Below, piece by piece: positions 6,518-12,784 of a stretch of DNA of 12,784 nt. The position numbers and the translations under genes were made by a program. The notes under the pieces are model-generated. The model ran no database searches and was not told where the DNA came from. It saw only the letters and a list, made by a program, of their open reading frames with translations. This DNA comes from Lactobacillus sp. UBA5804 (GTDB lineage Bacteria > Bacillota > Bacilli > Lactobacillales > Lactobacillaceae), in assembly GCA_002418055.1 (NCBI GenBank), contig DIDI01000009.1:1-12784 (forward strand), read 5' to 3'. The stretch's first letter is position 1. Each line of letters opens with the position of its first letter.

Positions 6518-7249
6518 TTAGTCATTATCAGTTTCAGCGGCAGTGTAAACATTCGAAACATCATCATCGTCTTCGAGTTGATCAACAAGATGTTCAAATT
6601 GCTCTTTTTTATCTTCAGGAACTGGCGTGGTGTTTTGAGGAATCATCGTTAACTCTGATACCGCCAACTTATAACCAGCCTTCTCTAAAGCATCCCGAAC
6701 TTTAGCAAATTGCTTCGGATCCGTGTAGACCTCATAAGCATCATCACCAGTCTGTAAATCGTCACCGCCAGCGTCCATGACATCTAAGAGCATCTGATCT
6801 TCGTCAGCATCCGTGGTTGAACGATCAATTACTAGATACCCACGTCGATCAAACATGTAAGAAACGGAACCAGTTGCGCCCATTGAGCCGCCATTACGCG
6901 TAAAGGCAACTCGTACAGCTGAAGCCGTCCGATTTTTATTATCGGTTAAAGCCTCAACTAAAACAGCAATACCACCTGGTGCATAACCTTCGTAGATAAT
7001 TTCATCATAATGCTCTTCGGAATTGCCTTCGGCCTTTTTGATGGCACGCTGAATATTGTCTTTCGGCATATTAACGGCACGTGCCTTATCCATTACCAAG
7101 CGTAAACTAGGATTCCCTGAAGGGTCAGGACCACCACTCCTTGCAGCCATGTAAATTTCACGAGATAATTTCTGGAAAATCTTACCTCTCTTAGCGTCTT
7201 GTGCATTCTTGCGGCCTTGAATGTTGTGCCATTTTGAATGTCCTGACAT
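6518..7249 (-). CDS. yebC: YebC/PmpR family protein
   Basis: A 243-aa member of the YebC/TACO1 family. It begins with the invariant MSGHSKWHNIQGRKNAQDAKRGKIFQKLSREI, whose basic N-terminal domain binds nucleic acid, and carries the central GPDPSGNPSLRL and YEGYAPGG motifs and an acidic C-terminus. The family was first described as transcription regulators. More recent work places members at the ribosome, where they ease stalling at proline stretches. AGAGGG lies 8 nt before the ATG. It has its own promoter and terminator, so its position just upstream of comGA does not by itself show a role in competence. Confidence 0.95.
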   Translation of the reverse strand: MSGHSKWHNIQGRKNAQDAKRGKIFQKLSREIYMAARSGGPDPSGNPSLRLVMDKARAVNMPKDNIQRAIKKAEGNSEEHYDEIIYEGYAPGGIAVLVEALTDNKNRTASAVRVAFTRNGGSMGATGSVSYMFDRRGYLVIDRSTTDADEDQMLLDVMDAGGDDLQTGDDAYEVYTDPKQFAKVRDALEKAGYKLAVSELTMIPQNTTPVPEDKKEQFEHLVDQLEDDDDVSNVYTAAETDND

Positions 7250-7290
7250 ATAAGAATCCCTCTTTCTTTCATTTATAGATTAACGTAAAT

Positions 7291-7319
7291 ATTTTAACGC
7301 AGGAACGCCTTAAATTCAA
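7291..7319 (-). promoter_or_regulatory. yebC promoter
   Basis: TTGAAT (7319-7314), a 17-nt spacer and TAAAAT (7296-7291) lie on the minus strand. The -35 overlaps the stop codon of the VanZ-like gene. Transcription would start near 7284, 35 nt before the yebC ATG. Confidence 0.6.
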
Positions 7320-7849
7320 CTAACGCGACGAATTATGCGCGCTTTTCGATAAAAATGGTAAAGACGGTATGCAATCAGCGCTAACGCAATGCCGCACAAT
7401 GCCCCGACGCTATCTAACATGACATCATGAACACTAGGTGTGCGATCGCCTGTTAAAAATTGATGGTACTCATCAAAAGCGGCCATCGCAATACAAAAGA
7501 ACCAAATCATCGCCGGTGCTAACCAGGAAATCCGACTCAGCCGCTTAAACCCTAGAAAAGCGCAAACACCCAGCGCAAAGTAAGTGCTAAAATGGGCGAA
7601 TTTACGTAACACAAACTCCGTCATTCCTGCAGTCCCACCATCACTAGCCGAACTCTGCCAATGGCCAGCATAATAAAACTGCCAGTGACCAATGCTACGC
7701 TCTAAAAAGCCAAGGTAATGCTGGATGAACGCTGGATGTAACTCCTGCTCATGATAGGTCATCGAACTAGAAATGAAGAGCACGCCTAGTATCAGTAAGA
7801 CACCCAGCAGTGCTACTTTTTCATGTCGCGAAAACTTAAATGTGATCAT
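7316..7849 (-). CDS. VanZ-like family membrane protein
   Basis: A 177-aa membrane protein of the VanZ-like family, whose namesake gives low-level teicoplanin resistance by an unknown route. Most members have no defined role. Family marks are RKFAHFSTYFALG and FDEYHQFLTGDRTPSVHDVMLDSVGA, with about four to five hydrophobic helices and a basic C-terminal tail. ATG 7849 is chosen because it lies one base after the upstream stop, with AAGGAG just before it. An in-frame ATG at 7867 lacks a ribosome binding site. It is the last gene of the probable HAD-CopY operon. A resistance phenotype cannot be inferred. Confidence 0.88.
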   Translation of the reverse strand: MITFKFSRHEKVALLGVLLILGVLFISSSMTYHEQELHPAFIQHYLGFLERSIGHWQFYYAGHWQSSASDGGTAGMTEFVLRKFAHFSTYFALGVCAFLGFKRLSRISWLAPAMIWFFCIAMAAFDEYHQFLTGDRTPSVHDVMLDSVGALCGIALALIAYRLYHFYRKARIIRRVS

Positions 7850-7850
7850 C

Positions 7851-8339
7851 TTACTCCTTACCGGCATCAGTATGCGTTAGCAGGTATTGATAAAACGCTT
7901 CACAGCCACGTTTAATTGCCAGCAATGCGGTCTTAAAATCACCAGTATACCAAGGATCTTCAATATCTTGCGGGTTATCCGTAAAAGCTAATAGTTTATA
8001 CTCTTTATGCGCTGGATCGCCACCCGTAATACAATTCATATCCAGAAAATTCGCTTCATCCATGCAGATGAGCCAGTCATACTGGTCATAATCGGCTTTC
8101 GTAAATTGCACGGCATGATGGGACTTAAATGGCACATCAAAATCGTTCAATTGCGCCATTGCTCGCGGGTCCATCGGATTACCTAAGCCAGAAGTGCTAA
8201 TCTCATCTTGACTCGTGGCAGCCGAAGTAATTTGAAAATTGCTCGTTTGCTGCGCATTAGCGACTAACTGTTTCATCACGTATTCTGCCATCGGTGAGCG
8301 ACAAATATTGCCGTGACAAACAAACATTATTTTAATCAT
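7851..8339 (-). CDS. Low-molecular-weight protein tyrosine phosphatase
   Basis: A 162-aa cytosolic phosphatase of the LMW-PTP family. The N-terminal P-loop CHGNICRS has nucleophile Cys8, Arg14 and Ser15 (C-x5-R-S), and the general acid Asp128 lies in EDPWYTGDF. Related bacterial enzymes act on tyrosine kinases, capsule regulators or arginine phosphate. The substrate here is unknown. The start overlaps the stop of the upstream membrane-protein gene as ATGA, with GGAG 6 nt before it, indicating translational coupling. No tyrosine kinase or capsule genes lie in the window. Confidence 0.93.
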   Translation of the reverse strand: MIKIMFVCHGNICRSPMAEYVMKQLVANAQQTSNFQITSAATSQDEISTSGLGNPMDPRAMAQLNDFDVPFKSHHAVQFTKADYDQYDWLICMDEANFLDMNCITGGDPAHKEYKLLAFTDNPQDIEDPWYTGDFKTALLAIKRGCEAFYQYLLTHTDAGKE

Positions 8340-9067
8340 TGCTTACTCCGTAGTAATCGTTTCTGCTGGGAATAACACCAGCTAATCCAGCTAACCCCAA
8401 GGATCACGCTTAAACTCAAACTAAGATACACCTGCGGTTGTAAGAAAACCTGCATTGGCTGTAGGAAGGTATGATGGACACTCTGATTAAAGCTCATTTG
8501 AAAATAGAACAAGGCACTAAAGTAGCCACCCGTTGCTAGCAATAACGGCAGAACTGCTATTTTTCGACCTAATAAAAACAAAACAATTGCGAGTAAATAA
8601 AGCACTAACAAAAAGACAAAAGAATAGCGATAAGCGTTGAGCGCATGATAAGTCGTGCTACGATCGTTTTCAATACTTCGGTTTAATTCTAAGACCAGGA
8701 CTTGGTTTAAAATCCGCTGTAAATTGTTACGATGTGTTAGTCCTAAATCTTGTTGCGAAATACGCCCATTCTGGTCATAGCGAACACTCAATCGATACAA
8801 ATCACCTAAAGAAAATCCTAAACTAACTTGCTTGGGTAGACTGGCAATATAAGCCCGCTCAACCCCAGTTGCTTCCATCACTTCGATTCCGAGCTTCAAA
8901 GTATCACTATGGGTTGAATGTTTAACTTCCTTAATGACGTTTTCGGCTAACTGATGCGTCTGATTAACTTTAACGACAGCCAGACCAGTCGTCATTAAAT
9001 AAACAACTAGCGCCGTTGCGATGACGGCTAACAGCCGAACCGGCCAACTGATGACTTTATTAATCAT
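8336..9067 (-). CDS. Predicted four-helix membrane protein of unknown function
   Basis: I do not recognise this 243-aa protein. One hydrophobic segment lies near the N-terminus (about 8-32), followed by about 115 polar residues (33-147) rich in charged and Gln/Asn residues, then three hydrophobic segments (about 148-167, 170-190, 211-232) and a basic tail. That suggests a membrane protein with one external domain. There is no HExxH, so it is not a BlaR1/MecR1-type peptidase partner of the BlaI-like regulator upstream. ATG 9067 lies one base after the stop of the regulator gene. A GTG at 9097 would overlap that gene and has no ribosome binding site. Its tight coupling suggests a role tied to the regulator or the phosphatase. 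Confidence 0.75.
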   Translation of the reverse strand: MINKVISWPVRLLAVIATALVVYLMTTGLAVVKVNQTHQLAENVIKEVKHSTHSDTLKLGIEVMEATGVERAYIASLPKQVSLGFSLGDLYRLSVRYDQNGRISQQDLGLTHRNNLQRILNQVLVLELNRSIENDRSTTYHALNAYRYSFVFLLVLYLLAIVLFLLGRKIAVLPLLLATGGYFSALFYFQMSFNQSVHHTFLQPMQVFLQPQVYLSLSLSVILGVSWISWCYSQQKRLLRSKQ

Positions 9068-9068
9068 C

Positions 9069-9500
9069 TCAACAACCCGTTTCTGATAGGCAATCACATG
9101 GAACCATTTCAGGTGCCGTCTTGTCCTTCTGCGTCAATTCAGCCTGTAAAGCAGCAATGTCACCAGTTGACAGTGGTGTTGCTTTGAGCAAACTGAGCAA
9201 TAGCTGACCCTTATGCATGTCACACATGTGCCCGAACAAATTAGTCGTTACTTGCAGCATCATTTCGTTCTGACCATAATGGGCAGAATACCAAAAGCGA
9301 TGACCATCACGCTCAGTTAAGAGCAAATCTTTTTGGACTAACCGCCGCATCAACGTTTTGATTGTCGACTCTGACCATTGTTTCTTAGCTTGTAATTGTT
9401 TAATGATTTCCCCGGCGTTGGTTCGGTCAACCGTCCAAACAATCCGCATGACTTCCCACTCGGCGGCGGAAATCGTGTCTGCCGCTACATTAATTTCCAT
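9069..9500 (-). CDS. CopY/BlaI-family transcriptional repressor
   Basis: A 143-aa winged-helix DNA-binding protein of the BlaI/MecI/CopY group. The N-terminal domain has the signature SAAEWEVMRIVW (11-22) and the recognition region SESTIKTLMRRLVQK (43-57), then a wing. The C-terminal part resembles dimerisation helices. It ends CDCLSETGC. CopY-type copper sensors end CxC-x4-CxC, and here the third cysteine position is Gly and the last cysteine is displaced, leaving three tail cysteines. The length matches CopY rather than BlaI. It starts 3 nt after the HAD gene, with a weak ribosome binding site, so it is probably translated by coupling. No copper ATPase or chaperone is nearby, and I found no TACAnnTGTA operator in the intergenic regions, so copper sensing is uncertain. 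Confidence 0.85.
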   Translation of the reverse strand: MEINVAADTISAAEWEVMRIVWTVDRTNAGEIIKQLQAKKQWSESTIKTLMRRLVQKDLLLTERDGHRFWYSAHYGQNEMMLQVTTNLFGHMCDMHKGQLLLSLLKATPLSTGDIAALQAELTQKDKTAPEMVPCDCLSETGC

Positions 9501-9503
9501 TAA

Positions 9504-10304
9504 TTACGCCATCAACCTCTCCAGGGCATCATAAATCCCTTCATCATCATTTGTCTTCGTCACTAAATTGGCTCTTTCCTTAAGGGCGGGGATGGCATTA
9601 CCCATCGCCACTTTAAAAAAGTTAGGATTTTGAAACATGGATAAATCATTACCCTGATCACCAAAAACAACCACTTCGTCATCCTTAATGCCAAGACGAG
9701 CAGCTAGTTCGTGCACCGCATTGCCCTTGGATGCCAAGGGCGCATTTAATTCCCAAATTTGTGGATCTGAGCGTGCCACATTGTAAAGTTCACTAAGCCA
9801 TGCAGGAAAGGCAGCTCCCAATTGATCCATTTCATCAGGTGTCCCCGTAAATTCCGCCTTTAAATAGCTAAAATCAGCCGGTACTTGCGGCATGATAATT
9901 AGCGGCAAGCTGGTTAAAAATGAGGATTTAGCCATTTGCAATGATAGTCGATGATCTAAGGTAAAAAAGCCATCTTCCCGCATAAAGTGTAAATTACTTT
10001 GCGTAAGTTGTTGCACTTTCAGCAGCGCTATTGCGCTAGCTTGATCTAGCCCATGACGCGCTAACGTTTTGCCTGTTAAATTTTGGACTAGGGCACCATT
10101 ATACAACACGGCATAATTTTCACCGGTTAAGTCTAATGCTTCCGTATACGGCAATACCCCAGTCAAGGGGCGACCTGACGTAGGTACAATCTTAATACCA
10201 GTCTTTGACAGCTGACTAAGTAGCTGCTGCGTATTTTCACCAATTTGATGATCTGATCGTAGTAATGTGCCATCCAAATCAACTGCGATTAACTTTATTT
10301 TCAT
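9504..10304 (-). CDS. Cof-type HAD-superfamily phosphatase
   Basis: A 266-aa HAD hydrolase of the Cof (IIB) subfamily. Motif I is DLDGTLL (Asp9, Asp11), motif II TSGRP, motif III the Lys in SKGNAV, and motif IV VVFGDQGNDLSMF. Enzymes of this type usually remove phosphate from sugar phosphates, flavin mononucleotide or similar small molecules. The substrate cannot be told from sequence. ATG 10304 has AAGGA 9 nt upstream. A GTG three bases earlier is less likely. The start overlaps the stop of a 19-codon ORF as TGATG. It is the first main gene of a probable operon with the CopY-like regulator. Confidence 0.93.
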   Translation of the reverse strand: MKIKLIAVDLDGTLLRSDHQIGENTQQLLSQLSKTGIKIVPTSGRPLTGVLPYTEALDLTGENYAVLYNGALVQNLTGKTLARHGLDQASAIALLKVQQLTQSNLHFMREDGFFTLDHRLSLQMAKSSFLTSLPLIIMPQVPADFSYLKAEFTGTPDEMDQLGAAFPAWLSELYNVARSDPQIWELNAPLASKGNAVHELAARLGIKDDEVVVFGDQGNDLSMFQNPNFFKVAMGNAIPALKERANLVTKTNDDEGIYDALERLMA

Positions 10305-10363
10305 CACACTATTTCCTTACTGTCTGCAAGCTGGGCTGTTAGCGCGGCAATGGTAATCACCAT
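10304..10363 (-). CDS. Possible 19-aa leader peptide upstream of the HAD gene
   Basis: ATG GTG at 10363 opens a frame encoding MVITIAALTAQLADSKEIV, whose TGA stop shares its A with the HAD gene start codon. AGAGAGG lies 2 nt before the ATG and 5 nt before the next codon, GTG, so the GTG may be the true start. No stalling motif is obvious. Overlap of stop and start suggests translational coupling, but a chance ORF of this length is common. Confidence 0.35.
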   Translation of the reverse strand: MVITIAALTAQLADSKEIV

Positions 10364-10375
10364 GACCTCTCTTAT

Positions 10376-10405
10376 ATTTTACCAGTTACCACGCATTATA
10401 CAAAA
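10376..10405 (-). promoter_or_regulatory. Promoter of the HAD-CopY operon
   Basis: Right after the glmS terminator the minus strand has an extended -10, TGGTAAAAT (TAAAAT at 10381-10376), with TTGTAT 16 nt upstream. A perfect TATAAT (10400-10395) overlaps this -35 but has no good -35 of its own. The first would start near 10369, almost at the leader ORF. The second would start near 10388. Confidence 0.5.
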
Positions 10406-10430
10406 AAGGTCGCGAATTTCTTCGCGACCT
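10402..10430 (-). terminator. glmS: glmS terminator
   Basis: A perfect 10-bp stem AGGTCGCGAA / TTCGCGACCT with a GAAA tetraloop, followed by six T on the minus strand, 26 nt after the glmS stop. This is a strong intrinsic terminator. Confidence 0.95.
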
Positions 10431-10456
10431 AAGGATTAACTATTCATTCGTTGCCA

Positions 10457-12268
10457 CTATTCAACTGTTACACTCTTAGCTAAGTTCCTTGGCTTATCAA
10501 CATCTAAGCCCTTGTTCTTAGAAGCATAGTACGCAAGTAATTGGGTTGGTACAACTGTTAAGAAAGGTGATACCAAGTAGTCGGTAGCTGGCAAGACAAT
10601 ATCATCATGGTCAACTGCAAACTCACTGCCGACAATTGAAATCACTTTAGCACCACGTGATTCAACCTCACGGATATTACCACGGGTCAACCCAGCAGTG
10701 ACTGGGTCATTGATTAACGCAATCACTGGCGTCCCCTGTTCAATCAATGAAATGGTACCATGTTTTAGCTCTGCCGCTGCAAAGCCTTCAGTTTGAATGT
10801 ATGACACTTCTTTTAACTTCAGGGCGCCTTCCAGTGCAACCGCATAGTCTAAACCGCGACCAATATAAAAGGCATTACGTGAATGAACTAAATCGGCTTT
10901 AGCTAATGTTTCAAGTTGCGCTTTACCGTCAATAATCCGTTGCATCCCTTCAGCTGCCAAGGCAAGTTGCTTCTTTAAATCAAACTTAATGGCAACTTCC
11001 TGCTTTAAGTAGCAACCGATCGCCTTAGCCAATTCGAGCTGAACAGCTAATTGCGCAGTGTAAGCTTTCGTGGAAGCTACCGCAATTTCAGGGCCAGCTT
11101 TAAGTAAAATCGTGTAATTAGCCTCACGTGACAATGTTGAACCTTGGACGTTAGTTAAAGTCAAAGCTGGAATGTTCCGCTTACGTGCCTCTTGTAAAAC
11201 AACTCGTGAGTCAGCCGTTTCACCTGATTGGGTCAAGAAAATGAAAAACGGATGCTTGGATAGCATTGGGAAATGGTAGCCAGCTTCAGAGGAGTAATCA
11301 ACTTCAGTTGGAATCCCAGTCAACTTCTCAAAGTATTCCTTGCCAACAAAGCCTGCATGATAAGAGGTCCCAGCACCAAAGATGTACAGCCGATCTGCCT
11401 TACTAATGGCAGCGACCAGCTTTTGATCAAATTTAGGTTGACCATTCTCATCCAAGTAAGCTGATGATAAGCGCCGAATAACGGCTGGTTGCTCATCAAT
11501 CTCTTTCAGCATGTAGAATTCATAAGTTCCCTTAGAAGCTGCACTAGGGTCAATATCAACAATATGAGCAGCTGGGTGAACGACTTCGCCAGCAGCATTC
11601 TCAATATGATAGCTATCTTTGGTCACATCTGCCACATCACCATCGTTTAAGTCGATGAACTTACGGGTCTGGTCCAAAACGGAAATGGCATCTGAAGCCA
11701 CAATATTAAAGCCATCGCCTAAGCCGAGCATCATTGGTGATTTGTTTTTAGCTAAAAAGATATGATCTGGTTCGGTATTATCCACCAATAAAAAGGCATA
11801 CGAACCGCGAATTAATTTCAGAACTTTTTTGAAGGCCGTAAAAGTGTCTAAATGTTCAGTGTAAACAAACTTAGCCACTAATTGAACCGCAACTTCCGTA
11901 TCTGTATCTGACTTAAAAGTTGTGTCGGCCAGATATTTAGCTTTCAAGTCGAGATAATTTTCCAAAACCCCATTATGAACTAAGAAGAAACGTTTCGTCT
12001 CGTCAAAATGAGGGTGTGCATTATCAACGGTTGGTTTACCATGGGTAGCCCAGCGCGTATGACCAATCCCAACAAGACCTTGTTCGTCAGGCGTTAACTT
12101 CTCCTCTAGGTTTTTAATGCGGCCAACCGCCTTAGTCAGGTATTCATGTCCCGCTAGGTCATTCAAATACATCCCGGCTGAATCATAGCCACGATATTCA
12201 AGATTGCGTAATCCATTTAAGATTAATTCTTTGGCTGGCTTACCAACAACTCCGACAATTCCACACAT
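10457..12268 (-). CDS. glmS: Glutamine-fructose-6-phosphate aminotransferase (isomerising)
   Basis: A 603-aa cytosolic enzyme that makes glucosamine-6-phosphate and glutamate from fructose-6-phosphate and glutamine, the committed step to UDP-GlcNAc and cell wall. The N-terminal glutaminase domain has the nucleophile Cys2 (MCGIVG), HTRWATHG (70-77) and LVHNGVLENY. Two SIS sugar-isomerase domains follow, with FGAGTSYHAG, TQSGETADS, VASTKAYTAQ, EGALKLKEVSYIQTEG and ELKHG, and the conserved C-terminus PRNLAKSVTVE. AAAGGAG lies 7 nt before the ATG. It has its own promoter, a leader hairpin and an upstream operator-like palindrome. I see no room or sequence for a glmS ribozyme in the 64-nt leader. 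Confidence 0.98.
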   Translation of the reverse strand: MCGIVGVVGKPAKELILNGLRNLEYRGYDSAGMYLNDLAGHEYLTKAVGRIKNLEEKLTPDEQGLVGIGHTRWATHGKPTVDNAHPHFDETKRFFLVHNGVLENYLDLKAKYLADTTFKSDTDTEVAVQLVAKFVYTEHLDTFTAFKKVLKLIRGSYAFLLVDNTEPDHIFLAKNKSPMMLGLGDGFNIVASDAISVLDQTRKFIDLNDGDVADVTKDSYHIENAAGEVVHPAAHIVDIDPSAASKGTYEFYMLKEIDEQPAVIRRLSSAYLDENGQPKFDQKLVAAISKADRLYIFGAGTSYHAGFVGKEYFEKLTGIPTEVDYSSEAGYHFPMLSKHPFFIFLTQSGETADSRVVLQEARKRNIPALTLTNVQGSTLSREANYTILLKAGPEIAVASTKAYTAQLAVQLELAKAIGCYLKQEVAIKFDLKKQLALAAEGMQRIIDGKAQLETLAKADLVHSRNAFYIGRGLDYAVALEGALKLKEVSYIQTEGFAAAELKHGTISLIEQGTPVIALINDPVTAGLTRGNIREVESRGAKVISIVGSEFAVDHDDIVLPATDYLVSPFLTVVPTQLLAYYASKNKGLDVDKPRNLAKSVTVE

Positions 12269-12286
12269 ATTGTTTCTCCTTTGGTC

Positions 12287-12311
12287 TAGTGCAATAATAC
12301 CAATTGCACTA
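12287..12311 (-). promoter_or_regulatory. glmS: Leader hairpin of glmS mRNA
   Basis: A perfect 9-bp inverted repeat, TAGTGCAAT / ATTGCACTA, with a 7-nt loop TGGTATT, lies in the 5' leader about 10 nt before the ribosome binding site. No T-run follows, so it is not a terminator. The alternative pairing TTGGT with ACCAA nearby could compete with it. Confidence 0.6.
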
Positions 12312-12338
12312 ACAGTTATATTTATTGCTATAGCTGAA

Positions 12339-12367
12339 ATGATAGCCTTTTATTAAAAGACTGTCAA
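12339..12367 (-). promoter_or_regulatory. glmS: glmS promoter
   Basis: TTGACA (12367-12362), a 17-nt spacer and TATCAT (12344-12339) are near consensus. Transcription would start near 12332, leaving a leader of about 64 nt. The spacer contains a perfect 13-nt palindrome, CTTTTATTAAAAG (12347-12359). Confidence 0.85.
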
Positions 12368-12380
12368 CCAAGATTCAAAA

Positions 12381-12402
12381 ATCGGTATAGGTGTATACCA
12401 AT
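12381..12402. promoter_or_regulatory. Operator-like palindrome upstream of glmS (GntR/NagR-like)
   Basis: On the plus strand ATCGGTATA, then GGTG, then TATACCAAT form 9-bp arms with one mismatch, 14 bp upstream of the glmS -35. Within it AGGTGTATACCA (12389-12400) matches TGGTnTAnACCA, the DasR/NagR-type consensus as I recall it, at all defined bases but the first. NagR controls glmS in some streptococci, so a GlcN6P/GlcNAc6P-sensing GntR regulator is plausible. No such regulator is encoded here. Confidence 0.5.
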
Positions 12403-12406
12403 CGAC

Positions 12407-12441
12407 AAAAAAAGGACTTAGCCCCAAGCTAAATCCTTTTT
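12407..12441 (-). terminator. glmM: glmM terminator
   Basis: A 14-bp stem with one G-U pair, AAAAAGGATTTAGC with GCTAAGTCCTTTTT, loop TTGGG, and a run of seven T on the minus strand, 9 nt after the glmM stop. It separates glmM from glmS. Confidence 0.93.
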
Positions 12442-12449
12442 AGCATACT

Positions 12450-12784
12450 TTAATTGCCCATTTCAGCTTGAACAACTTTAACGATTTGATCTACCCATGC
12501 ATCTGTTTGAGCTTGGGTTGGACCTTCCGCCATAACCCGTAATAAATCTTGGGTGCCTGACGGACGCACAAGTACGCGACCATCATCGCCCATTGCTTGC
12601 TCGACACTCGCAATGGCATCGACAATCGGTTGATGTTGCTTCCAAGTTTGTTTATCTTGTACCGGAACATTAACTAGACATTGCGGATATTCCTTAAAGT
12701 CGGTCAATAGTTCTGCTAAACTCTTACCCGTTTTCTTCAATACGAGTAGTAAATGCAAGCCGGTCAACATCCCGTCACCAGTAT
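12450..12784 (-). CDS. glmM: Phosphoglucosamine mutase, C-terminal part (runs off window)
   Basis: The last 110 residues of GlmM, which turns glucosamine-6-phosphate into glucosamine-1-phosphate. The frame is open to the window edge and the 5' part lies beyond base 12784. Visible parts are TGDGMLTGL, from the third domain, and domain IV with the phosphate-binding loop VRPSGTQDLLRVMAEGP, where Gln replaces the Glu of the common RPSGTE motif. I believe that variant is normal for lactobacilli. The complete protein is usually about 450 aa. Its neighbour glmS makes its substrate, so the two steps of the pathway are side by side. Confidence 0.95.
   Translation of the reverse strand, partial: TGDGMLTGLHLLLVLKKTGKSLAELLTDFKEYPQCLVNVPVQDKQTWKQHQPIVDAIASVEQAMGDDGRVLVRPSGTQDLLRVMAEGPTQAQTDAWVDQIVKVVQAEMGN

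Noticed and set aside
7316..7849. Glycopeptide resistance gene
   Set aside because: The family resemblance to VanZ is real, but no van genes are present and VanZ-like proteins are common in Firmicutes without resistance.
12311..12318. Shared CTGTTAG word at the ssrA, comGA and glmS upstream regions
   Set aside because: Seven bases in three places of an AT-rich window may be chance; the positions relative to promoters differ and the flanks do not match.
12269..12449. glmS ribozyme
   Set aside because: The leader from the likely start site is about 64 nt, too short, and its hairpin does not resemble the ribozyme core.

Overview
The window looks like a chromosomal core region of a low-to-moderate GC Gram-positive bacterium, most likely a member of the Lactobacillaceae. 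The signs are a tmRNA tag of the lactobacillar type (ANKENSYALAA), strong AGGAGG-like ribosome binding sites, a yebC-comG-ytxK-ackA gene order, and the family-typical look of GlmS, GlmM and the ComG proteins. I cannot name the genus. Every gene I support lies on the minus strand, so transcription runs from high to low coordinates. I see no mobile elements, CRISPR arrays, tRNA or rRNA genes.

Right end (10457-12784): the 3' part of glmM, its terminator, then glmS. Together these make the amino-sugar branch that feeds peptidoglycan: GlmS makes glucosamine-6-P and GlmM converts it to glucosamine-1-P. The glmM-glmS gap holds a near-consensus promoter, a palindrome resembling the operator of NagR/DasR-type GntR regulators, and a perfect 9-bp hairpin in the glmS leader.

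Middle (7316-10380): after the glmS terminator, a probable five-gene operon has a Cof-type HAD phosphatase, a CopY/BlaI-type winged-helix repressor, a four-helix membrane protein of unknown function, a low-molecular-weight tyrosine phosphatase and a VanZ-like membrane protein. Gene gaps are a few bases or overlaps. A 19-codon ORF whose stop overlaps the HAD start codon may be a leader peptide. yebC follows with its own promoter and a strong terminator.

Left-centre (2752-6395): a complete comG operon, comGA to comGG, encodes the competence type IV pilus: ATPase, platform protein, major pilin ComGC and four minor pilins. Genes overlap or nearly touch. ComGG is very short at 46 aa. Then come ytxK (SAM-dependent methyltransferase) and ackA (acetate kinase), each with a candidate promoter of its own, and finally ssrA (tmRNA, ribosome rescue) at 44-405.

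The window is mostly well-known biology. The most interesting signals are regulatory: the GntR-like site at glmS, competing hairpins at the comGA ribosome binding site, a hairpin at the predicted 5' end of ackA mRNA, and the leader ORF of the HAD-CopY operon. The CopY-like regulator, with an incomplete cysteine tail and no copper genes beside it, and the stunted ComGG are also worth a look. I did not find convincing evidence of an undescribed system.
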